Assembly (NCBI GenBank): GCA_963971225.1
Contig: OZ020269.1
Coordinates: 22,008,921-22,072,920, forward strand
Length of the DNA: 64,000 nt
Direction: 5' to 3'
DNA from: Melieria omissa
Taxonomy: Eukaryota > Arthropoda > Insecta > Diptera > Ulidiidae
Below the pieces are notes generated by a model. The model ran no database searches. It was not told the DNA's origin and saw nothing but the letters and a program-made list of their open reading frames with translations. Position numbers and translations under genes: made by a program. Of the stretch, positions 48,785 to 59,000 are shown in pieces (the stretch's first letter is position 1; every line of letters starts with the position of its first letter).

Positions 48785-49600
48785 TACGTACGCAAAGCAG
48801 AGGCGCCTGGAGAGAAGTTTTGCGGCAGGCCGTAACCCGATAACGGGTTGTTATGGCCAGTTAAGGGGGTCGTCTAGTGTGACGGGTCAAAAAAATCGTT
48901 TTTGTTTTTTTTTCATAAATCACTTCTAAAACATGTTTAGAAGACGTGTATAAATGGATTTTTGTAAATTCGATGCCGTTATCAAGTTGCACTTGTAAAC
49001 CGGAGTAGGTATGCGGAGCGCATACCTCCAACTTCCAACTTAAAAACGCGTTTTTCTCAAAACACGTTTTTTCAAAACTGCTGCCACGATATCTCAAAAA
49101 CTATTTAACTATTAATGCTCAACTTTTTACACCATCTTGAGTACATGTCCAACTACAAATTAAGCTAAAAGAATTAAGATTGCTTCGTTACTTTTTTTTT
49201 TCTTCAATTATATGCACGTGAAAAATAGTCGAAAAACTCATATTTTTTTTGTGTTTAGGCAAAAAAATACTTTTTTTTGGAATTCGAACTTTCTTTTAGC
49301 TCAATTTGCAGTTTGAAGTCTCAGGAATGAAATGGCGTTTGGTTTTTTGATTTCAGATAATCACAACGCCCAGAATCATGGCAGCAGTGGAGCAACTTTT
49401 TTTTTTTACGTCTTCCTTTTGAGTGGTGTAACTCCGATACTAATCAATAGATTGGCTTCAAATAATTATAAAACTTTGTCGAAATGTATTCAAAGAAGAA
49501 ATAAAATTCAAAAGTTATTTTACTTGAACGGTTTTTTTAATAATGACTGTCAAAAAAGGCATAAAAATACGGCCTTCACACTAGACGACCCCCTTAAGTG

Positions 49601-49677
<77 letters not shown>
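48785..49677 (+). mobile_element. RTE-like LINE 3' fragment C, split by a TTAA element, with long GTAA tail
   Basis: 48793-48864 reads AAGCAGAGGCGCCTGGAGAG..CAGGCCGTAACCCGATAACG..GGCCAGTTAA, nearly identical to 62900-62973. After the element at 48865-49593 the tail resumes as TTAAGTGAGTAAGTAAG, with about nineteen GTAA units to 49676. Only the last about 75 bp of the LINE body is present. Confidence 0.88.
48865..49593. mobile_element. 729-bp TTAA-target element with G-run ends, copy 2
   Basis: The inverted ends GGGGGTCGTCTAGTGTGA and TCACACTAGACGACCCCC are perfect over 18 bp, with TTAA at 48861-48864 and 49594-49597. It is inserted precisely in the CAGTTAAG of the LINE 3' end. The internal AACGCGTTTTTCTCAAAACA and TTTTTTGATTTCAGAT blocks align in order with 23958-24686. 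It has no coding capacity beyond an 89-codon unmatched frame. Confidence 0.88.
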
Positions 49678-50224
49678 CGTATGTGAGCTGGGCAAGTATA
49701 AGCAACGACCTTTTCACACAATGGACTTTAACATTTTTGCACACAAACTAACGACTTTTGGATACTAATAGAAAAATGACTTCAATTATCTGAAAAACCC
49801 AACCTGATGAGGATTCAACCACAGAGGATTCATAATTATAGAACAAATTATCCTTAATAACTGCATTCAAGTGCTCTGATCTCAAACTCTGTAAGCCTTT
49901 GTTATCTGAAGTGTAATTTTGAATTTATTTTTTGGTTAAAAGTTTGAAATTGAAAACACTTAACCGACTTCTTTACAAAAAGTTAGCAAGAGAAAGTTGG
50001 GTTAGGTTGAAGTTATGTAGAGATTAAAGTGGTTAAAGGTTAGGTTAAAGTGGATCTTCCTGCCAAACACTTTTGGGTCAAAAATTGATTTACCGCAATA
50101 ACGCAAAAAAGAAGAAAATAGTGATGTACAGTGCCGCACACAGGGGGTTTTGAGGGGTGCAAACCCCTTCCCCTGTATATGGTTAACTTCTATAAACAGT
50201 CTGTTCTCTGTTCTTCTTGAAACA

Positions 50225-50860
50225 CTCAGTTTTTTCATTTCCAAATGCTCATAAGACTTTAAACTATTCTTAAGACTAAAAAAATGATTCGAAAGAACCT
50301 TTTTTAAAGAGCGAAAAATTTATTCCTGGAATTTAATTTTAAAGAATTTATTCCATAGAAGGCCTAACTTTTATTCATTCGACATTCTGTTCTTTATTTG
50401 AAATACTCAGTTGTTTTCATCTCAAAATATACTAAGACTTTAAAATATTCTAAACACCAAAAAAAGAGTCGATAGAAACTACTTTAAAGACCAAAAACAT
50501 ATATTCCTCGAACCATAGAAGGCCTCTCATTCATTCAACATTCTGTTCTCTGTTTGAAATACTCAGTTTTTTTATCTCAAAATACTCTTAAGATTGTAAA
50601 CTCTTCCAAACACCAAAAAAATTATTGGAAAGAAACTATTTTCAAGACGGAAAAATTTATTCCTGAAACCTTAGAAGGCCTAACTTTGATTCATTCAACT
50701 TTCTGCTTACTGTTTCAAATACTCAGTTTTCTATAATCTCAAAATACTTTTAAGACTTTAAATTATTCTAAACAAAAAAAAATGATTCGAAAGAAACTAT
50801 TCTAAAGACCAGAAAACATATTCTTCGAACCATAAAAGCCCTAACTTACATACATAATCT
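50225..50860. repeat. About 160-bp tandem array, four units
   Basis: ACTCAGTTTTTT..ATCTCAAAATACT..AAGACTTTAAA recurs at about 50227, 50405, 50561 and 50719. Each is followed by GAAAGAAACTATTTTAAAGAC and TTTATTCCTGGAACC. The wording is close to the 16381-18320 array, so both probably share an ancestor. Confidence 0.75.
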
Positions 50861-50876
50861 TACTTATAGAACTTCT

Positions 50877-51190
50877 TCTTCTTCTTCTTGACTGGCACGA
50901 CAGCCCGATTACGAGACTAAGGAATAGCAACCCGCAACCAACCGTGTGGTGCGTGCGAATGTTTTTACAAGGTTGGAAGGGACCTACAGTTTTATGCCGA
51001 TTCCGAGCGGCGAGTTGAGAGCTTTTTCATAGGCAATTTTACTCTCAGAGGTTTGCTATTTCCTGCTGAGAGAACAGCCGACGAAAGCAAAATTGTTGTT
51101 TTTCTTTTTTCAGTGTTAGCAGCAACGGAGTATTGAACTCGCGAAGTCTGGACTCGCGGCCCAACGCACTAGCCAGCTGAGCTACGGCGG
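50877..51190 (-). mobile_element. tRNA-derived SINE, copy 2, with 12-bp target duplication
   Basis: This is the reverse complement of the 7467-7782 type: the tail CTTCTTCTTCTTGACTGGCA on the left and the head CTAGCCAGCTGAGCTACGGC on the right. The direct repeats TATAGAACTTCT lie at 50865-50876 and 51191-51202. The head carries the A box and B-box-like segment (GAGTATTGAACTC on the plus strand). It differs from copy 1 by scattered substitutions and small indels. Confidence 0.88.
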
Positions 51191-51202
51191 TATAGAACTT
51201 CT

Positions 51203-52611
51203 AACTACCTTCACAAAAAACAACAAAATAGCTGAAAGATAACAGCCCCAACAACGATATCAACAAAGTACTCCATTGAAAATTTTTCAAACTATTTTAA
51301 AATTGGTTTCTTCTTCTTTTTCTCCATCATTATCATCTGCTACTATTTACTGTCAGTACTCAATCTTCTGCAACATTTTTCTCCTCTCGGACGCCTTAAC
51401 CTCATCCAACAATTTTCACTCAAATCCAAAGAGTTAAACATTTTCTTTCGCTTCAACTTCTAATCACTCGCATTTATCTGCCGCTTTATCTTGGTGCACA
51501 TTTTTTTTCCACTTTTCCATTTCTTTGTGTTTCATTATTTTGCTGCTTTCTTTCCGCGCAGTTAAATTGTCTCGTAAGCGGCAACCACGCAAAGTTTGCA
51601 CTGCACTATTCTTGTGGTTGCCGCCTTTTTTGTTTCGTTTTTTTTTTTTTAATTTACTGCATAATTTCCGTTTGCACTTTTTGTTGCTGTACGCTGCTCG
51701 TCCATTATTCTTGCCACATGACAGTTTTAGCTTGGGCCCCGGCTGCAACATTTGCGGCTGCGACCGGACTTCATTACGCGCAACATTAAATTTTGCGGTC
51801 GTGCATTCGTGGACAGTTGGCGGACGAGTCGACGCTTAAGCGTGTAATGGCGGTCGGCGGTCAGCGGACGGGCCAGCATTGATTTGAACATGGAAAGCAA
51901 TTACGCTAATGAAGCAATTGACGCATTCAAACAATACGCAATACAACAACACACACACATGCACACACACACATATGTACACATACAAACATCTGCTGGG
52001 GCAGGTGCAGGTGCAAGACTGACTATGTGTGCGTGTGTGTGTTTGTGTATAGAAAACGCCGAGTAACGACTTTGAGGTGCATTCTTGACCACAGCGGCCG
52101 CAAACGGTTGGCATCGATGCTGACGCGACAACAATTGCAATTATGTGGCAACACTGCACAACCTGACGAGGTGAAAGCCTGCACAACAGTGAGCGAAAAA
52201 GTTTTAATCGTAAAAAGCAGACAATGCCAGGCAACATTGGCATTTAATTAAGCGAATGAGTGGCAGCAATAATGTACGCTGAAGCCTACAACAACAACAA
52301 CACTGTACACACACACACACACTGCTGCTGTTGGTGTTAATCGGGGCACAGAAATGTGGCATCGAACTGAAGTCATTCGCAGTCACACGCAATCATTCGA
52401 CGCCAGCTTGGAAAATTGCACTTTGCTTTTTGTTCGCAGACGCACAATGCTTTTTTTCTGTATCACCAACTTTTGTGCCATTTTTTCACCAGCAGTGATT
52501 GATGCTCTTGTGCCTCCACACTTGCCACACGTTCATCAATCATGCATTTGTGCCATGCACTTCGCTCACACACACACACACACACACACTCAAGCGCGCG
52601 CGTACACTTGC
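51203..52611. other. Intron next to the GC donor, with CA runs, no gene seen
   Basis: CA runs are at 51948-51972, 52303-52322 and 52568-52590, the last about 20-40 bp inside the intron from the donor. A CAA run is at 52290-52302. Open frames overlap on both strands and match nothing known. Confidence 0.55.
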
Positions 52612-52614
52612 CTG
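52606..52614 (-). promoter_or_regulatory. Non-canonical GC splice donor of the 26.5-kb intron
   Basis: On the minus strand the exon edge reads CAG|GCAAGT. Apart from C at intron position 2 it is a perfect donor consensus, as expected of functional GC-AG introns. The matching acceptor is CTTTACAG at 26118, and the join keeps phase 0. A single-base assembly error (T to C) would mimic this. Confidence 0.7.
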
Positions 52615-52749
52615 ATTATTGTTGCCGGTGACATCGATTGGCCGTGGACGACGCCTATGTATGCGTTTACGTGCCGTCTGATAGATTTTCCAGTAGAGCA
52701 CCAGTATGACCAGCAGTGGCACGTAGAACGTGCAACAGGTGGCAAAAAC
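52612..52749 (-). CDS. 5-HT1A: 5-HT1A receptor exon: TM5 and start of intracellular loop 3
   Basis: This 138-bp exon encodes exactly 46 codons in phase 0 on both sides. TM5 covers residues 1-22 (VFATCCTFYVPLLVILVLYW), with the conserved Pro of class A receptors. It is followed by KIYQTARKRIHRRRPRP, the basic start of intracellular loop 3 that contacts the G protein, and it ends GNNNQ. The acceptor is TTTTATAG. The 3' boundary reads AATCAG|GCAAGTG, a GC donor with otherwise ideal consensus. The nearest downstream GT would shift the frame relative to the next exon, whereas the GC site joins phase 0 to phase 0. A CA dinucleotide run lies within about 40 bases on the intron side of this donor. 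The exon identity is firm; use of GC rather than GT should be confirmed with cDNA. Confidence 0.92.
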
Positions 52750-52958
52750 CTATAAAACAACAACAGAAAGAAAAAGAACAACAAAATACATCCATTAAAC
52801 GCTAAAGACTCGAATCGTGTGCAAAAAGTGATCTATGCAATTTTGATTGTTGACTGCAATTTCGATTGGCCACATGAGTGCTTTGCAATCAATCAATCAA
52901 TCAATTATGTTTTGGATTATGTATTTGTTGTTGGACTCAACTGTTGTTGCCATCTTAC

Positions 52959-53148
52959 CTGATATGCGACATCCTGTGAAACCATACATTTCTGCTGTTC
53001 TATTCGCTGCAGATAGTCGGGATCCTTCCAGCCGAATTGCGGCGCCAGCGAAACGATTACCGCCGCCGTCCATACGCAGAAGATCATAAGAAAGACACGC
53101 CTACTTGTGCGCGAGTGTATGTAATCGATATTTGTCACCGCCCAATAT
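52959..53148 (-). CDS. 5-HT1A: 5-HT1A receptor exon: end of TM3, intracellular loop 2, TM4, extracellular loop 2
   Basis: This 190-bp internal exon opens with the last base of an Arg codon, the R of the split DRY motif, followed by 63 codons beginning YWAVTNIDYIHSRTSRR. Residues about 20-40 form TM4 (VFLMIFCVWTAAVIVSLAPQ) with the conserved Trp. Next comes extracellular loop 2, KDPDYLQRIEQQKCMVSQD, whose Cys should pair with the Cys at the top of TM3. The acceptor is ATTGCATTGCAG and the donor is CAG|GTAAGA. The incoming phase of 2 matches the need for a preceding exon ending in Asp plus the first two bases of Arg. No such exon is visible upstream within the window. The loop and TM4 text is typical of fly 5-HT1A. 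The exon is followed by a 209-bp intron, the only short one here. Confidence 0.94.
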
Positions 53149-53159
53149 CTGCAATGCAA

Positions 53160-54479
53160 TTAAAGAGAGAGAATGATGAGGAATTAATTAGAAGAAGTTT
53201 TGCAGTGGTTGGCAACAAGTTTGTTATAATTAAGTACAAGAAATAAAAAATTTCAAATTTGTTTGAATTTTTTGTAAGCTGGTTTTCTTAAAGGTTATTA
53301 TTTCAATTCCTAAAATTAAAATTTTTAATTTTAAATTTGTTTACATTTGTTAATTTTATTTTTTTAATGTTATTATTTCAGTGTTTTAAGCCCCTAAGCA
53401 GTAAAGCCAGCTGAATAATGACGATCATAGAATATTGGAATTATTTCGGTACGTTTTTCAGTGGTCAAAAATGCAATTTTTCAAAACCAAGTCAATGAAC
53501 AGATTAATCAAATAATTGAGATCCTGTGTGCGCCTGTGTTCCGGTCCATGACTCATGTTCTGGCCGAGCAACATGTCAACTCATACAAAGAAGAAACAAA
53601 TTGAGTCGATTCTTGGATCGCCTCACAATACAATGAATTTTTTTTCAACACAGAATTCTTATGTTGACTGAAATATGGCGAAAAGTCATAGCTAACGTCG
53701 AACAATACTTCAAACAAAATACATTGTAAGCACAATTTCTCTCAATAAAGCTTCAAAGTTACGTAAGAAAACATCCTTAAAACTTACATATCTGTACCTC
53801 AATAGATTTAAAAAACACACAAAATTCTTGGCTAAGATATTTCATGAAAAACTTTCAAGTTCAGAGTCAAAAAAAGGCAACTCACAGCTTCAGCTATGCC
53901 TGAGGATTTGTTATTAACGTTGAGTAAGCCAAATTAGACCAGAAGCATTCACCTAGAATTCTGTAGATTCTACTCAAATTTATAAAATACTCGTAGACTT
54001 AAACATTTTTTTACAAACGATCTTGCTGGCAACTCAAGACCAGACAATACATAGTTGCATAACTCCAATTTCACACATTTTCAAAATTAAAAACTGAAAG
54101 AAAGCCAATAAAAGATGTGAAAAACCAAAACTAGGGTTTCAGAAAACTCACAAATCCACTAATCTGTTTTTTCTTTCTCTTTTAACAATGATTGGCTCAA
54201 ACAAAAACTAAGAAAAGATTTCAGGGTTTTCAGAAAACTCACAAAATCCACCGTTCTCTTTTCTCTTTTAAAAATTATTGACTCAAACCAAAGCTTAAAA
54301 AAGATATTTACGCCATACTTCTTAATGCTCAAAACAGTAATAATCCGCAATGATCAAACTTTTAATATCCAAGATTGAGTGCAAAATGCCTCAAAGCAAA
54401 GGGAAGAATCGTGCTGCATGCGTCGGAGCACAGAAATTAGAAGAAATCATATCCGAAAAATACTGAAAAAGTGGTAAAA
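53160..54479. other. Upstream intron, apart from the mariner scrap: no exon found
   Basis: I looked for the missing TM1-TM3 exon, which must end in an Asp codon plus two bases of Arg before a GT donor, and found none. The sequence is A/T-rich. Confidence 0.5.
53540..53735 (+). pseudogene. Mariner transposase C-terminal scrap
   Basis: In shifting frames the plus strand reads LAEQHVNSYKEE, VDSWIAS, EFFFNTEF and YGEKVIANVEQYF-like text. This is the conserved end of a DD34D mariner. It is too short and broken for terminal repeats. Confidence 0.6.
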
Positions 54480-54925
54480 TATCCCACTCGAGCGTTTCCA
54501 AATATTTGTTACGACTTTGGGGACATGAGGCCAAAGGTTGTCAAGCAAAAGAATAATATTTTTTTCATGTCTTTCACTGTTTTCATTTTCACTGTTTGCA
54601 CTTAACTTAATCGAATCAATTGTAGCCCATAAAATTGCCCATTGATTGAATTGCCTTGCTGTAGCAGCTCATAGTATACAACTAACTTTTGGTTCCACCA
54701 AATACACAACATGACCTTAGAATCATGAATATTCGGCTTTGGCGTTGATGCTGAGGTCAATGGCAACGATTCACCGAACATAACGCAGTATTTTTTCTTC
54801 TTGTGGTTCTTGTAGAATATACATTTTTCTTCCCCAGTCATATTGTGATATACCATAAAAGACGCTTTCTTTTTTGCCTTTGAATCAGCTGCTCGCAAGT
54901 GAAAAATCGCGCCCCGCAAACACTG
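54480..54925 (-). pseudogene. Mariner transposase relic (middle part)
   Basis: The minus strand has an open stretch, FMVYHNMTGEEKCIFYKNHK, then TPKPNIHDSKVMLCIWWNQK, VVYYELLQQGNSINGQFYG and QLIRLS. Lower down it has DNLWPHVPKVVTN. These are ordered DD34D mariner blocks. The first catalytic position is TGEEK where TGDEK is expected (Asp to Glu). It lies in opposite orientation to the scrap at 53540-53735, so it is a separate insertion. Confidence 0.82.
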
Positions 54926-55346
54926 CTTAGTTAACTCAAAGTTGAACAGAAGAAAAGCAGATTGTTTTTAAGAAACACAAATTGATATTAAATGAATATT
55001 TCTTACAGGCGTCTTAACTGTCTGCCAAAGGTGCTAGGCTCGATTCCTAGCCAGAGGCGGCAACAGAGAGAAGGACAAATAAGAGAAGAAAGATATCTAA
55101 TATTGTCCTAATTTTGAACATTGAGCTTTTTGTGATATATACAAACATGGAGAAGTTGATTTTTATCCAATACAGGCTTTAAGCCTTTAGGTCATAATTT
55201 CTGTTCTTAGTGCGTCAAAAAGATTGAAGACGCTCGGAAAAGTTCACGGTTCATTAACACTAGAAAGACCATTTCTAATTGTATTCAAATTCTATTCTAT
55301 TCTTATTCGTTTTTATTTCTTTATTCTTCTTTATCGGGTTCTACAA

Positions 55347-55939
55347 TTTGTTCTGGTTGGTTGGTTGGTTGAAGTGGCTGACTCACAGTCCCCCTGCAAG
55401 TCACAATTAGCGCATAGACGTTGTGTTGGTACCACCGAAAAATTAAACCTGGTTTGTATTATGACTAAATCCACCTGGTGGAATTTAGGTACCCAAGAAG
55501 ATTCCCCAGACTTACTGTCGAGCAGTCGGTCGAACAAGTAAGGAAGTGTTTCCCTAGAGACTTAAATCTTGCCCTTGCCAAAGCTGGGCAGTGACAGAGG
55601 AAGTGGTTTGGTGTCTCTTTCTCATCTAAATTCCCACAGCTCCTACAGTGGGTATTGAAGGGGATGCTTAGCCTCTCCGCATGTGGTCCAGTGGCCTGTG
55701 ATGACCGCCGTAAGCTTAGCGACGTCCGTGCGAGATTTGTAAATAAGCTCGCGGGATCTCTGCTCATTGTAGGAGGGCCACATCGCCCGCGAGGTACGAC
55801 AGGAAGTCTGCTACTTCCACCTCCGATTGGCAAGACTGAGACAGTGCAGATAGCAGCCCCTCCTGACAACTTCCAAAGGCGTCGGAACCGAGACAACCAG
55901 TGATGCGTCAAGCGAGGCCCCCAATTTGTGCTACAATAA
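55347..55939 (-). mobile_element. 5'-truncated I-like LINE nested in the MITE
   Basis: The direct repeats GGGTTCTACAA at 55336-55346 and 55940-55950 bound a minus-strand insertion that ends in an AACC tail (GGTTGGTTGGTTGG on the plus strand, 55357-55372). The coding remnant reads TGPHAERLSIPFNTHCRSCG, then EKETPNHFLCHCPALARARF and LLGYLNSTRWI. This is the Cys-rich C-terminus of an ORF2 with an RNase H domain. One frameshift is evident near 55700. It is the clearest LINE target duplication of this family in the window. Confidence 0.85.
55465..55911 (-). pseudogene. LINE ORF2 C-terminal fragment (Cys-rich)
   Basis: A 148-codon open stretch ends SLGNLLGYLNSTRWI. Residues 70-115 hold ERLSIPFNTHCRSCGNLDEK and HFLCHCPALARAR, a CxxC..H..C zinc-knuckle-like pattern shared with 47160-47280. 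The first half is in a shifted frame relative to the parent ORF. It contains no RNase H catalytic residues. Confidence 0.8.
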
Positions 55940-56027
55940 GGGTTCTACAAGTACAATTAGCCAAATCCGATATGTACTTTTCGAGATATCAGTAGGTATA
56001 GACAACTTGCGGTCTTTTTAGAGTTAA

Positions 56028-59000
56028 AGAGAGAGGCGACATCACTGAAGTTTTCGGTAAACCCCCTCGACGAATGTGCTGTCTCAGAAGTGCAACTCAC
56101 CCCATAAGAAGAAAATCGTACAGTCAGCTGTAGCAGAAACATGAATGCGAATATGGATCTCTGGACCTAAATATACTCGTAAAAACATGAGAAACAGTGG
56201 CCTTACTACACAGCTGAGAGCAACAGACTAGACCGACCAAAAACTGACGAATGAGGAATAATGCTTCTGCTTAGATGGCCTTCGGATGAAATACTTTAGA
56301 ACAGTTTCGGAAAGAACTCAATGTCGATCAAAACGAGTTGTTAAGTCTTGCACTGAATTGGGCTCTCGATGCTTTTACTCTTCGAATAAAGAAAGAGAGT
56401 TTTCGCGCAGTTTCCGAAAACTGATAAAGATAGAAAACTTTGTATATCCGTCATACGGTGAAAGAAATTGAACTGTTGATTTCGCATTTTTATTAACACA
56501 TTTTTATAAATATTATGTTTATTACTAAATTAGCATCAAAAGGCTAAAACTAGATTTTTTTTAATCAAAAAATATAAAAATTACAGGCTTAAAGCTTCAA
56601 AATATTCTTAAGTGCAAACAGAAATTTGGTTGTTGCAACCATACCTTTTTCTTGGTACTTTTGTACCTTTACGAAAAAAATTAAGGAACAATTTTGTTTT
56701 AATATAAACATTATAACTTAATTACTTATTACCCAATTAGCCAAACAAAAGCATCAAACGAGATCTTTTTTTTTTGTTAAATTATACAAAAATTACATGC
56801 TTAAGGCTTCAAGGGTTAAAGATTTAAAAATATTTTAAAGAGCAAACAGAAATTTCAAACAAAATTCATGTAACAATAAAGAATTCAGCTGTTAAAGTGA
56901 AAGTGAAAGAGAAAATCCTTTAAAGGATTAAACACCATCACAAACAGCTGCGTTTCTCCCTTTTTTTCTCAGCTGATAATTTCAGCGTCGCATATTTAAA
57001 GCTCCGTGAGTTATGTTGCACTCTTTCAACATGCTCGCTCAATTATTAACGCATTCGAACATCACTCATACGCCACACTGTTCAATATTTAAGGCTCGCC
57101 ATGCAATATTCATTGCGGTCACACAGCCACCACAGACAATCGCTTCAATATTTTATTTGCCACACGCTCTGCGTTCGCATTTAATTTCACTTATTTCGCT
57201 GCGCGTTTGTTTTGTTCACTTTACAACAATCAACATTAAAATTGTATGGTTTATAAATGTGTACAGCAGCAACAACAATGGCAACAGCAAGCAGTCGACA
57301 GTCGGCAGCACAGAGCACAGAGCACACAGCAAGCGGCCTTGTTTGGCTACAAACAAACGCCTGCTGCCAACACAAAAATATCATTAAGTTGTACAATTTC
57401 TTTTGCAAGAATGTTTTTGTTGCGCAGTCGGAGGCCAGCGAATTGCATAATAAATGCCAAACAGGAAGCCAAAAGCAACAACACATACAAGTAAATTGTG
57501 CAGCAGTCAGCTGCAGCACTAATGAAATATCAAAAATTTACAAAGGCAAAAGAGCAGCGGGAGCGTCAACTACAAAGACAACAAAAAAGACAACCATAAA
57601 AAAAATGGAAAAATGGAAATGGTGTAAAAAAATTGCAAAAAAAAATGCGCAATGTGCGCATTGCAACAACAATAACAATGACAATTGTCGTACCAACAAA
57701 AAACGCTACAACAAAGTGGCGAAAGGAAAAATATATTTAAGCGCCGACGAAATCGAACCATAATAGCTGCCATAACGCACACAACGCAATGCTATCGATG
57801 CCGCTGGCGTACGAGTGTGTGTGTGTGTGCTATGTGGCAGAATATGGTTGGGTCCATTTTTTTTGGGAACGGCAAAAAATGTAACAAAGCGCGAGCCGGC
57901 TTAGCTGTTAGCGGCAGCGACAATGTGCGCTGGCAGCGAAGTTCAACAGAAGCATGTACGAGTATAGCAAACAAGCGACAACAACAATGGGCGGATGTTG
58001 AAGCAACAACAACAACACCAACAACAAAAGTAACATCAAGCACAACAACAGCGGAAACGAGTGTTGCCTACGCGACACGGCAACGGGTTTTATCATTTGC
58101 GTTGCTGTTAGTGTTGGCGTTGTCGCTGTTGTTGTTATTGTTGTTGTTGTCGCTAGCGGTGTTCATTGTTGTTTTGTTGGCGTTGCTATTTTATTGTTAT
58201 TGCTGTCAGTGTTGCTGCGATGCTGCTGTTGCTGTCTGCACGCTTTTGTGTGTCAACAGTTAGCGGCAAAATTGTGCGAGAATTTGCGCCAAATAAATGC
58301 AAATTAAGGTCAAATATTCAGCCGTTGGCGTGTTTTGTACCTGTTGTTGGTGTGTTTTAGCGACGCTTTGTCATGTTTGAATGCACGTGCGCGCGCGCAA
58401 TTCCGGAAAATTGCATTGACGTTAACAAAACGCAGGAAATGGCTAAATTGTGCTCGCTGCTAGAAAAGTTCGGAAAATGCTCAGAGCACACTTTTCGAAT
58501 GTAAATGTTTTCATTTTTTCACTTGATAGCGTTTACCGCTTGAATGAGTTTTGCTTTTAGTAGATTGAGTAGCGCGAAAATACTCGACAAAGCAGAGTTG
58601 TTGTTGTTGTTGCTTTTCACAGCGACTAACTACATTGTTAGTCAATTCAATTAAAATTTACGCGGAACTGCTGAGCAGCACAACTGCATAGCTTTTAGCT
58701 TTCACACAAAGCGCGAACTACGCGGCGTATGAGTGACATTTAAATAGCATCAACTATTTTCAATTAGAAAGTCAAAAGTTCCTATTAGTTGCACTCACTT
58801 TGCAGTGCATGGCTTTTGACTTAATTTTGCTGCCATATAAATGTGTGCACTGCTTTCGTGTTGTGTCATGGCTGCACTGTCAGCCAATTTGGTCTGTTTG
58901 TGCAACTTTGGCCTTTCCGCGGGCGTTGCATATTTGCATGGCGCTAATTTGCTGCCATAACAACGCACATATGCATAAATTATATGTGTGTGTGTGTGTG

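Larger units (their letters stand above)
4109..53148 (-). other. 5-HT1A: 5-HT1A serotonin receptor gene, visible part (four coding exons, 5' end outside window)
   Basis: This span covers a class A G-protein-coupled receptor for serotonin of the insect 5-HT1 group, which by family knowledge couples to Gi/o and lowers cAMP in neurons. Four minus-strand exons join in phase (phase 2 at the 5' edge, then phase 0 three times) to about 516 residues ending in HYRSGKI. The segments RYWAVTNIDY, CWLPFF, NPVIY and the loop patch NTVNTVEDTEFSSSNVDSK fit Drosophila 5-HT1A better than its paralogue 5-HT1B. The exon with the N-terminus, TM1, TM2 and the Asp of the DRY motif is not found up to base 64000, so the upstream intron exceeds 10.8 kb. 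Intron sizes of 209 bp, 26,494 bp and 20,785 bp reflect heavy transposon loading. The 1A versus 1B assignment rests on remembered family features, not on an alignment. Confidence 0.9.
55258..56023. mobile_element. TTAA-target MITE, CACTAGAAAGACC family, copy 3, carrying a LINE
   Basis: TTAA is at 55254-55257 and 56024-56027. The ends are CACTAGAAAGACC and GGTCTTTTTAGAG. The right part, ATTAGCCAAATCCGATATGT..ACTTGCGGTC, matches copy 1. A LINE fragment with its own target duplication sits inside (55347-55939). Without it the MITE is about 160 bp. Confidence 0.85.

Noticed and set aside
55020..55070. tRNA-like segment GGCTCGATTCCTAGCC
   Set aside because: Only a B-box-like stem is present, with no A box or cloverleaf. 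Not called as a tRNA.
57685..58263. 192-codon frame with a hydrophobic Leu/Val tract
   Set aside because: Produced by CAA/TTG trinucleotide runs. No domain, and similar frames occur on the other strand.
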